Shown here: positions 58,610 to 64,000 of the stretch, piece after piece | Layout of the letters: each line of letters starts with the position of its first letter | How positions within the stretch are numbered: position 1 is the first letter of the stretch | IMG/VR virus record: IMGVR_UViG_3300049718_000055 | Coordinates: 24,633 to 88,632 of that record | Strand: one strand, 5' to 3' | DNA length: 64,000 nt | From: a virus | Made by a program: the position numbers and the translations under genes | The notes under the pieces: generated by a model | Told to the model about the DNA's origin: nothing | The model's input: only the letters and a program-made list of their open reading frames with translations | Database searches by the model: none

Positions 58610-59071
58610 TCACCTGGGGATGAGTATGCTCTGTCTTTGTGCCTTAATCATGACCTCAATTGCTTCAGGCACGGGTGAACTCCCAATCAACTCAAGGCGC
58701 TGAGTGTCGGCCTTGATCCACTGCGGAACATACTCCCTGTGAACGGCGCACGGAACCCCGCCGGTACACTCACAGCCGATGAAGGTTTCAAGCCGCTTCC
58801 TCGCCTCGACAGTCCAATCAAAATTTTCAGGATAGATTTGCGAAAGGAAATAATCCGCAAGGAAGCACTTCTGGTCGGACCTTAATCCAACCGCTCTGCC
58901 GGCAACTAGCGGACCTGCGTTGCTCGGGATGAGACAGATCATATAGGCTACGCTCTTCCATGATGACCTGTCGCCTACGGGCTCGGGGGCTTCTATAACA
59001 ACTGGCGCCGCGGATGGCTCTTCTTTTCTGCCGCCTCTGCGGTCGATGACTTCGATTTTAGAATTCGACAA
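58610..59071 (-). CDS. Hypothetical protein
   Basis: 153 residues. Acidic/Pro-rich start, then SVAYMICLIPSNAGPLVAG and CECTGGVPCAVH. No family recognised. Confidence 0.55.
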   Translation of the reverse strand: MSNSKIEVIDRRGGRKEEPSAAPVVIEAPEPVGDRSSWKSVAYMICLIPSNAGPLVAGRAVGLRSDQKCFLADYFLSQIYPENFDWTVEARKRLETFIGCECTGGVPCAVHREYVPQWIKADTQRLELIGSSPVPEAIEVMIKAQRQSILIPR

Positions 59072-59255
59072 CGTAATCCTCCTTGTCGCTCGTGACTATT
59101 TCTCCCGGCTGAAGACAGGCTCCATATATCAACCGAGACTTCTCCGTTCCTGCCTTGCCGGTTATCTCGTAAAGGGCTACGCACTGCCCCTTAATGTCAA
59201 CGAATCCATTCTTGACTTCCCTCTTTGTCCCGGCTCTGACCTTCAAACTCGCCAT
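59058..59255 (-). CDS. Hypothetical small protein
   Basis: 65 residues, beta-rich, RLIYGACLQPGEIVTSD. 14-bp overlap with the next gene. Unknown. Confidence 0.55.
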   Translation of the reverse strand: MASLKVRAGTKREVKNGFVDIKGQCVALYEITGKAGTEKSRLIYGACLQPGEIVTSDKEDYVVEF

Positions 59256-59256
59256 A

Positions 59257-59544
59257 TCAATTCACCTTCTTCTTTTCGGAATCGATGGCGTCCTTGATGA
59301 CCGACACCATCATTTGATTTTCCCCGGTCTTGTACCCCTCTTCGATCTGCTTCCTGAAAGCCGCTTCCGTCACCATCTCTGCGGCCCTCGTCATTCCCAT
59401 CTGAAGAGTAAAATCCATGAAGTTCCCTTGGATTTCCAGACCATGCGGCGCGTGGATAATCACTAAAGCAGGGCACCCCTCGCGCTCCTTCAAATGGTTC
59501 TGGACCGCAAGCATGAACTGCTCGTGAGTGGTTACAGGTTCCAT
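59257..59544 (-). CDS. Hypothetical protein
   Basis: 95 residues from ATG 59544, overlapping the previous stop (TGATG). ALVIIHAPHGLEIQGNFMDFT then a helical C-terminus. No family recognised. Confidence 0.55.
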   Translation of the reverse strand: MEPVTTHEQFMLAVQNHLKEREGCPALVIIHAPHGLEIQGNFMDFTLQMGMTRAAEMVTEAAFRKQIEEGYKTGENQMMVSVIKDAIDSEKKKVN

Positions 59545-59735
59545 CAATTCACCATTGCCGAGTGCGAGATGATTGTACGCCCACCGGCCCGAGGTTCAAC
59601 TTTTGGATGGCAAGCGCAGTCGCGTACAAAATCGTGGACGCCGAACGACAAGTACGTGGGGTCTTTCTTGTCCTCGACAACCGGAACGATGTGAACGTCG
59701 TCGCCATAGATTGGGTCGTCTGCATCCAACGTCAT
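59544..59735 (-). CDS. Downstream part of the interrupted gene, possible reinitiation product
   Basis: 63 residues starting MTLDADDPIYGDD and containing FVRDCACHPKVE. No ribosome site of its own is obvious; TAA of the upstream piece is 15 nt away, which allows reinitiation. Confidence 0.5.
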   Translation of the reverse strand: MTLDADDPIYGDDVHIVPVVEDKKDPTYLSFGVHDFVRDCACHPKVEPRAGGRTIISHSAMVN

Positions 59736-59798
59736 GTCCGGCGTGATGAGTTACATCTTCCCGACTTCAAGATTCTTCACACAGACGGCCCAGCGCAT
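59544..59798 (-). pseudogene. Small gene interrupted by an in-frame TAA
   Basis: From ATG 59798 (TAATG overlap with the upstream stop) the frame reads MRWAVCVKNLEVGKM, TAA at 59751-59753, then LITPDMTLDADDPIYGDD and on to 59544. Across the TAA it reads like one continuous protein of 84 residues. Nonsense mutation, readthrough or reinitiation at the ATG at 59735 are possible. Confidence 0.5.
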
Positions 59799-60121
59799 TA
59801 CTTCTTCCCCTTGCCAAAGAACTGCGCGATCTTGCGCTCAATCGCCAACTCCTCCGGGTCCGCCGGGCGCCGCTTGATGCGGATTTCCAAGTAGTAGGTG
59901 TTCTCCTGCTTGTCCGGGTTTGGGTTGTCGTTCTGGTGGAAGTCCCACTCAAACACCCCCGTATCCCACTCGTAAACCGATGAGCCCCACGATACCTTCG
60001 CCTGGTTCTGCTGAATCGGAAGCCGGAAGGCTTTCAAGAGAACGGCCTTGAGTTCGGTCCACTGCTCAACCGTCACGTTCTCGTACTTCGTTACTTCGTT
60101 TGCAAATTTCTCTGTCGGCAT
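59798..60121 (-). CDS. Hypothetical protein
   Basis: 107 residues. VSWGSSVYEWDTGVFEWDFHQ and YYLEIRIKRRPADPEEL; a helix-strand mix. Stop overlaps the next ATG (TAATG). No family recognised. Confidence 0.6.
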   Translation of the reverse strand: MPTEKFANEVTKYENVTVEQWTELKAVLLKAFRLPIQQNQAKVSWGSSVYEWDTGVFEWDFHQNDNPNPDKQENTYYLEIRIKRRPADPEELAIERKIAQFFGKGKK

Positions 60122-60133
60122 TGCTTCCTACCT

Positions 60134-60331
60134 TTACGCTGGATTTTGACTGCCCTGTTCAAACGGAAGAGCCGGAGACTTTACCTTACGCTTCCAGCCC
60201 TTCCCCTTCTTGCGCTCCCACGGCCAAATGTAGCGGCCGGCAAACCAGATACTCAATCCGGGATTCAACGACTCCTTCGCGCCGCGGTAGATCCCAAACA
60301 CCAAATTCTTTTGTGTCAGTCGAGACTTCAC
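60134..60331 (-). CDS. Hypothetical basic protein
   Basis: 65 residues, GTG start after GGGGGAGG. KNLVFGIYRGAKESL, Trp-rich IWFAGRYIWPW and basic KGKGWKRKV. A perfect palindrome lies 16 bp upstream. Confidence 0.55.
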   Translation of the reverse strand: MKSRLTQKNLVFGIYRGAKESLNPGLSIWFAGRYIWPWERKKGKGWKRKVKSPALPFEQGSQNPA

Positions 60332-60347
60332 CCCATCCTCCCCCTCA

Positions 60348-60362
60348 TTCCAAAATTTGGAA
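60348..60362. repeat. 15-bp palindrome, perfect copy
   Basis: TTCCAAAATTTGGAA, in the gap between ATG-side genes 60374 and 60331. Confidence 0.7.
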
Positions 60363-60373
60363 TCCAAAACCGC

Positions 60374-60709
60374 TCACGCCACCTTCGCGGCTTCTTCGAC
60401 CTTACACCCGCACCTGTGTTCGTAGTGATACCGCCAGAGTTCGCCACTCGCGCACCGCATCACAATTTCCCCGTCCGGCACGGAAGCGGCTCCGGTCAAC
60501 AGTATGCTTTCCAACATCAATTGCATGTGGTCAACCAACAGTTTGTCGATTGCCTCCATCGCATCTTTGCGATGTTGGTCGTACTGGTGGATCACTCGCC
60601 GCACGAAGAACTTCTTCCCGGCCAACTCAAGCATTAGCCATCGCTCGTTTCCCAAGTCCCCACTTGTCGAGCAGAACCGAAAGTCTTCCAACTCCAACTG
60701 AATCTTCAT
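60374..60709 (-). CDS. Hypothetical protein
   Basis: 111 residues: beta-rich start (IQLELEDFRFCSTSG), helix KDAMEAIDKLLVDHMQLM, terminal CGCK. No family recognised. Confidence 0.6.
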   Translation of the reverse strand: MKIQLELEDFRFCSTSGDLGNERWLMLELAGKKFFVRRVIHQYDQHRKDAMEAIDKLLVDHMQLMLESILLTGAASVPDGEIVMRCASGELWRYHYEHRCGCKVEEAAKVA

Positions 60710-60728
60710 TCGCCCTCCAGAGCCGCCC

Positions 60729-60740
60729 CAAAACCGCCAG
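60729..60740. repeat. 12-bp intergenic word CAAAACCGCCAG
   Basis: On the minus strand CTGGCGGTTTTG, just before a ribosome site. Same word at 61018 and 63567. Confidence 0.5.
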
Positions 60741-60742
60741 CG

Positions 60743-60997
60743 TTACTCGGCCGGCTTGAGTTCTAATTTTTGGTATACCTGCTTGTCGATCATCTCGCGG
60801 AATTGTTTCAGTGTCGTCTCTGCTGACACCTTCTCTATCTTTCCGAATTCGATGACAGACTCGATAGGAACAAGCACAGCATCTTCCCAGGGCAACTTCA
60901 CGCTCCGCGAGCCTATCTCTCCGAAAAACCGCTGTTGTGGTTGTAGATGATCCCAAACCCACTCTACTGTCTCTTTTGGTGCGAAGATTATTTTCAT
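60743..60997 (-). CDS. Hypothetical protein
   Basis: 84 residues from ATG 60997 after GGAGGATCAA. EWVWDHLQPQQRFFG is followed by KLPWEDAVLVPIESVIEFG. No family recognised. Confidence 0.6.
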   Translation of the reverse strand: MKIIFAPKETVEWVWDHLQPQQRFFGEIGSRSVKLPWEDAVLVPIESVIEFGKIEKVSAETTLKQFREMIDKQVYQKLELKPAE

Positions 60998-61017
60998 TTG
61001 ATCCTCCAATCTGATTT

Positions 61018-61029
61018 CAAAACCGCCAG
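61018..61029. repeat. 12-bp intergenic word CAAAACCGCCAG
   Basis: Second copy, upstream of the 60997 gene. Confidence 0.5.
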
Positions 61030-61055
61030 CCCGCGCCAGCGGGCGTCGTCGCGCC

Positions 61056-61232
61056 CTACGTGCCCTCTTTTACGACTTCACCTATCGGCATTATCGCGGG
61101 CATCGGTTGGTTCGGTGCGTACTCGATGAACACAACACCATGTCCAGACTTGTTTGCGTCGGCTCTGATATTCTCTTTCGCCTTCGCGCTTAACGAACCA
61201 CGTTGAAATGTAATTGCGATCATTTTTTTCAT
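61056..61232 (-). CDS. Small hypothetical protein
   Basis: 58 residues from ATG 61232, AGAGAGGA upstream. MIAITFQRGSLSAKAKENIR then VVFIEYAPNQPMPAIM. Clear codon structure; no family recognised. Confidence 0.6.
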   Translation of the reverse strand: MKKMIAITFQRGSLSAKAKENIRADANKSGHGVVFIEYAPNQPMPAIMPIGEVVKEGT

Positions 61233-61384
61233 TCCTCTCTTTCTGCCTATATCATCACCCTACTACACATTGCCTACATCGTCAATCCACACACTCCCCA
61301 TTTTTCCTTTTTTCTTCGCAAACTTTATTCAAAAACTGCGTACATCATTTCCACTTTTAGAATCTTGAATATTTCTTCGCTGGA
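61233..61384. other. AT-rich intergenic region with promoter-like words
   Basis: No gene seen. Minus strand: TTGACG (61279-61284) followed 17 nt later by TAGGGT could drive the 61232 gene. Plus strand: CTGCCTATATC, TTGCCTACATC and CTGCGTACATC resemble the start element of leaderless genes but end in ATC. Confidence 0.4.
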
Positions 61385-61517
61385 CTAGTCGCGTCGCGTC
61401 CCTGATGCCCCCCGTACCCCTTGGTTTGGGTCCGTTGCGTCGTGGCTGCGTGGTGGTGGGCTGCTGGCCGTGCAGGGCTGCGGCTGGCCGGGGCTGCGGA
61501 GCGGGGGCCGGGGGCAA
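61329..61517 (-). CDS. Doubtful Pro-rich ORF
   Basis: 62 residues, TTG start 4 nt after the previous stop. PPAPAPQPRPAAA beginning, no ribosome site. May be non-coding. Confidence 0.25.
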   Translation of the reverse strand: MPPAPAPQPRPAAALHGQQPTTTQPRRNGPKPRGTGGIRDATRLVQRRNIQDSKSGNDVRSF

Positions 61518-61521
61518 GCCG

Positions 61522-61881
61522 TCAAGGTAGCAGGATAGGACCGGGCCGGATGGTCAGCGAGTCGATGGTTGCCGGGTCTGGTATGTGCTGGATGGTCAGA
61601 GCGTGGCCGGGTGCTGTGCCGTCTGATGCCTTGCCTGTCTGGTGCCTGGTACTGCGGTGCCGCGTTCCTTCCCTTGCCGAGTGTCTTGCCTTCCCTGTGT
61701 GCTGTCTCTCCCCTATAAGCCTTGTCTCCCTTGCCCTGCGGGGCTGGCGGCTTTGCCGGTAGATCGAGTCGCCGTGGCCGTCCCTGCCGGGTGCCTGTAG
61801 CTGGGCGAAACTGCCATAGGGTAGTATGCCCAGTTGCCTTGCGAGGGCTGTACGGGGCGCTGGCGAGGCCGTTTGGAGCAT
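61522..61881 (-). CDS. Possible Arg-rich hypothetical protein
   Basis: 119 residues from ATG 61881. RQLGILPYGSFAQLQAPGRDGHG and the end DPATIDSLTIRPGPILLP look protein-like; the centre is Arg/Gln-rich. The ATG touches the U-run of a terminator, so it needs readthrough. Confidence 0.35.
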   Translation of the reverse strand: MLQTASPAPRTALARQLGILPYGSFAQLQAPGRDGHGDSIYRQSRQPRRARETRLIGERQHTGKARHSAREGTRHRSTRHQTGKASDGTAPGHALTIQHIPDPATIDSLTIRPGPILLP

Positions 61882-61909
61882 GAAAAGCCCCCAGCCGAAG
61901 CCGGGGGCT
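61882..61909 (-). terminator. Rho-independent terminator
   Basis: AGCCCCCGGCTTCGGCTGGGGGCT hairpin (61886-61909) then TTTTC on the minus strand. Ends the 62847-61931 transcript. Confidence 0.75.
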
Positions 61910-61912
61910 AGA

Positions 61913-61927
61913 TTCCAAAGTTTGGAA
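61913..61927. repeat. 15-bp palindrome, perfect copy
   Basis: TTCCAAAGTTTGGAA, right after the stop at 61931 and before the terminator. Confidence 0.7.
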
Positions 61928-61930
61928 AGA

Positions 61931-62476
61931 CTACCGGGCGAGTGTCTCCGCTGCCTTATCCTCGTCTGCCTGTGTGGTGTGCGCGTCGAAGGCATCCAGC
62001 AGGCCGTCGATGTCCGTCTCCCTCAAGTCCTTGGTGCCGTCTATCTCAATCTCCAAGAACGCTTCAAGGTTGCGGAGTGCTGACCAATACAGGTCTTGCG
62101 TTGACCGCGCCGCACTGAGCAGTGCCTGTGCTTCCGGCTTCGCTGCGGGCCCGTGCTCCATCTCCGCTATTACTCCCCTTGCGGCTCCACGGTCTGCCTC
62201 TGTAGGCTGCGGCTTTGCCGTCGCCCTGGCGTGAAACTCTCCATAGCTCAGCGCGAACCCTGGCAGGGCGCGGCAAACGTTGTAGGCTGTCGCTACCAGG
62301 CAATCGACTACATACAGGTAGGTGCTCATGCCGCCGCGCTGCTCGTGGTCAAGTTCCTGTATTCCGTTTGTCCTGATCGTGCCGGCGACTTCGTCAATGA
62401 TGCGGTTTACTACCTGGGTTGTGTGTGCGTAGTCCTGCCTGTCCACAGGTGATACTTCAAAGATTCTCAGGTTCAT
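61931..62476 (-). CDS. Hypothetical helical protein
   Basis: 181 residues, nearly all helix: VVNRIIDEVAGTIR, MSTYLYVVDCLVATAYNVCRAL, NLEAFLEIEIDG. No family recognised. It is the last gene before a terminator. Confidence 0.6.
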   Translation of the reverse strand: MNLRIFEVSPVDRQDYAHTTQVVNRIIDEVAGTIRTNGIQELDHEQRGGMSTYLYVVDCLVATAYNVCRALPGFALSYGEFHARATAKPQPTEADRGAARGVIAEMEHGPAAKPEAQALLSAARSTQDLYWSALRNLEAFLEIEIDGTKDLRETDIDGLLDAFDAHTTQADEDKAAETLAR

Positions 62477-62494
62477 GGTGCGACCCTCCAGAGG

Positions 62495-62707
62495 TCAAAA
62501 CAATGTCGGGTGAATGGTTCCGAAGAATAGAGGAGATTCCCTTTCCATCTTCCCCGTTCTTCCGTCTATGGCTGGCCGAGGTTCGATCAGCCGTTTGGTT
62601 AGCTCTTCGCCGCTGTACTCTGCCGCGGATTGCGCTTGCTCCTCTACTGCCGCTTCCATGCCGTCGAAGATGTGAGACTCTACCGGCTGCGACTTGCGGC
62701 GGGCCAT
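62495..62707 (-). CDS. Hypothetical small protein
   Basis: 70 residues: MARRKSQPVESHIFDGM then an acidic helix. Start overlaps the previous stop (TAATG). Unknown. Confidence 0.55.
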   Translation of the reverse strand: MARRKSQPVESHIFDGMEAAVEEQAQSAAEYSGEELTKRLIEPRPAIDGRTGKMERESPLFFGTIHPTLF

Positions 62708-62847
62708 TAGTAGCCGCCCGTGATCGTCACTTCGTAGCTGTGCGCGTCCTGCCGCACGGTGTAGACGATACCTTCCCGCACCAGTTGAGCGATGAACCGA
62801 GCCAGCCGCGTTTCCTCATCCATTGCGAAAGTGATTGTGTGCCCCAT
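62707..62847 (-). CDS. Hypothetical small protein
   Basis: 46 residues from ATG 62847 with GGAGGGAAACACC. FAMDEETRLARFIAQLVREG then VTITGGY. Coupled to the next gene. Unknown. Confidence 0.6.
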   Translation of the reverse strand: MGHTITFAMDEETRLARFIAQLVREGIVYTVRQDAHSYEVTITGGY

Positions 62848-63027
62848 GGTGTTTCCCTCCAATGTCCCTACTATCGGCCAAAGCCGCTAAGACTTCAATA
62901 CCCCTCATTTCTGCCATGCTACGGGCTGCGGAACCCGGCGCCGATGCGTCTCAGAGGCTCCTACAGCGGCTTTTAGGCCAGAAAAAGGCCAGAGCCGAAG
63001 CCCTGGCCGATCTCTCGCACTCGCGCT
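62848..63027. other. Intergenic region with terminator
   Basis: No supported gene; a 33-residue frame (MAEMRGIEVL...) lacks a ribosome site. Contains the terminator at 62982-63008. Confidence 0.4.
62982..63008 (-). terminator. Rho-independent terminator
   Basis: GGCCAGGGCTTCGGCTCTGGCC hairpin followed by TTTTTC on the minus strand. Confidence 0.8.
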
Positions 63028-63261
63028 CTACTGGGTAATTCCGTCCATTGCTTCCCATATGCAGGTCTGGTTATACTTTGCTCCGTCTGGTGTCTTCTGT
63101 CCGGTTAGCTCTGCCGCCAGCTTGCGCGATGCCCTGCCGCGTCCATACCTCAACACGAGGTCTACAGCGCGGCGATAGAGCGGTTCGTCATTGTTGATCC
63201 ACAGCGAGACATTCCAAGCGTTCCAACTGCGACGCCCTTGATACTCTTTTGACTTCCCCAT
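63028..63261 (-). CDS. Conserved phage protein (DUF7249-like)
   Basis: 77 residues. SWNAWNVSLWINNDEPLYRRAVDL and TPDGAKYNQTCIWEAM match a common small phage family. Function unknown. Confidence 0.75.
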   Translation of the reverse strand: MGKSKEYQGRRSWNAWNVSLWINNDEPLYRRAVDLVLRYGRGRASRKLAAELTGQKTPDGAKYNQTCIWEAMDGITQ

Positions 63262-63294
63262 TATTGCACCCTCCGCCAGCCTTCCGGCCAGCCG

Positions 63295-63540
63295 TTAAAG
63301 ATAAAGCACGGCCAGGATCACCCCGGCCACTACCGCATAAAACAACAATGCGGCCATCATCCCACGAAAACAACCCAAGCCGTCATAGTCTCCGTTTTCG
63401 TGTTCGTTCCATTCCGGCCTGTCCGCTACCACCTGCCGGAGTCTCCGACCCATTGCGCGTTGCGCCTGCCAACGGTCACAAGCCGGCTTCCCATAATGCG
63501 CCGCTATGACCATGATTACCGCTGCAAAGATTATGTCCAT
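63295..63540 (-). CDS. Two-pass membrane protein
   Basis: 81 residues with hydrophobic helices at 2-16 (DIIFAAVIMVIAA) and 60-80 (MAALLFYAVVAGVILAVL) around a charged loop. Could be a holin by layout alone; no endolysin neighbour is seen. Confidence 0.55.
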   Translation of the reverse strand: MDIIFAAVIMVIAAHYGKPACDRWQAQRAMGRRLRQVVADRPEWNEHENGDYDGLGCFRGMMAALLFYAVVAGVILAVLYL

Positions 63541-63566
63541 AACGCCTCCACTCCCTAACTATCCCC

Positions 63567-63578
63567 CAAAACCGCCAG
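63567..63578. repeat. 12-bp intergenic word CAAAACCGCCAG
   Basis: Third copy, upstream of the 63540 gene. Confidence 0.5.
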
Positions 63579-63582
63579 AGGT

Positions 63583-63879
63583 TCAAGGGGCCACTCTCCA
63601 GCACTTCACGCAACGCCGCGCACCGTTCAAAACTGCCAGATTCCCACCGCACCTGCAAAGCTCCTCTGCCGGCTTCGGACTCTCGATCTCGCACTGCTTC
63701 TCAATCTCTCTCGCGCTCGGTTTCTCGCTCGGTCTCGCAATAATCATTTTCTCCGGCTTCGCGCTCTCGTTCCACTTCCGGCTTTTACATCCTGAACACC
63801 TGGGAGGGATCGTCGGACTAAACCACGTGTACCCGCATTTCTCACACGTACAGTCGTATGCTTTCGTCTCTCTTATCAT
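63583..63879 (-). CDS. Double zinc-ribbon protein
   Basis: 98 residues from ATG 63879. CTCEKCGYTWFS...CSGCKSRKW and CRCGGNLAVLNGARRCVKCW give two zinc ribbons around a charged linker. Start lies 6 nt after TACTAT. Function unknown; first gene of the window in transcription order. Confidence 0.7.
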   Translation of the reverse strand: MIRETKAYDCTCEKCGYTWFSPTIPPRCSGCKSRKWNESAKPEKMIIARPSEKPSAREIEKQCEIESPKPAEELCRCGGNLAVLNGARRCVKCWRVAP

Positions 63880-63935
63880 GGCACCATAGTACCATTCATG
63901 GCACCATAGTACCAATAGCCATTGGTGCTATGTAC
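63877..63935 (-). promoter_or_regulatory. Repeated promoter/operator array
   Basis: Two direct copies of CATGGCACCATAGTACCA (63877-63894, 63897-63914; 20-bp period) and a third related GGTGCTATGTACC (63923-63935). On the minus strand each copy reads TACTAT-GGTGCC-ATG, so both the -10 and the start are duplicated. Confidence 0.55.
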
Positions 63936-64000
63936 CAAAAACGCTACATCCACGGTCCTAGAAGGGGCGCGGCGGGGGCGGAGAAACGTCTAACGCCGCG

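Noticed and set aside
59544-59798. Genome-wide TAA reassignment
   Set aside because: Many other genes end sensibly at TAA (for example 50126, 62707, 44692), so TAA is a normal stop here.
61385-61918. 177-residue minus ORF and 113-residue plus ORF in the GC-rich stretch
   Set aside because: Both are low-complexity Arg/Pro or Trp/Gly frames; the 61522-61881 frame has the more protein-like ends, and none has a good ribosome site.
63936-64000. Possible gene at the right edge
   Set aside because: Only 65 bases remain, GC-rich, with no start signal on either strand.

Overview
The window is a 64 kb piece of a double-stranded DNA phage (or prophage) genome, read almost entirely from the minus strand, so transcription runs from high to low coordinates. 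A small terminase, TerL, portal, scaffold, major capsid protein, neck proteins and ejection-type proteins are all visible. There is no tape measure, sheath or tail-tube gene. This fits a short-tailed (podovirus-like) phage that ejects internal proteins. The host cannot be named. Leaderless promoters and a Sec-type signal peptide on one tail-like protein are compatible with an environmental bacterium of a poorly sampled phylum, and that is only a guess.

Right to left: 64000-57800 carries small hypothetical and zinc-ribbon proteins and a peptide deformylase. 57800-50400 is the packaging module: small terminase, SprT-like metalloprotein, TerL, a stand-alone second copy of a TerL nuclease domain, and portal. 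50400-45400 holds scaffold, major capsid protein and two probable decoration proteins. 45400-39400 has small lysine-rich proteins, three neck/adaptor-like proteins and tail-like proteins. 39400-32700 is a cargo and regulation block: a plus-strand receiver protein and structured RNA, a nucleoside deoxyribosyltransferase-MazG fusion, a Gp37/Gp68 (DUF5131) protein, a LexA-type DNA-binding protein and a J-domain protein. 32700-28850 is one large tail protein.

22097-28298 is a tRNA island. It has 35 readable tRNAs covering all 20 amino acids, two tRNA-like units I could not resolve, an RtcB RNA ligase and two homing-type endonucleases (HNH and GIY-YIG). Below 22 kb come fibre/adhesin-like proteins, a GNAT acetyltransferase, ejection-type proteins and a 3613-residue polyvalent protein with a DEAD/SNF2-type helicase. 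The left end carries small regulators, a Fic-domain protein, an HNH nuclease and a truncated recombination-type gene.

The strongest unusual signals are these. (1) Three adjacent tRNA-Arg genes have no room for a D-arm before the anticodon stem, and a D-stem/D-loop-like segment lies after it, with covariation. (2) At least nine -10 hexamers sit exactly 6-7 nt before an ATG, which implies leaderless mRNAs. (3) A 15-bp palindrome TTCCAAANTTTGGAA recurs between genes. (4) TerL-nuclease and scaffold sequences each have a separate paralogue. (5) An otherwise intact small gene carries an in-frame TAA. No database search was run; all family assignments come from recognising motifs by eye.
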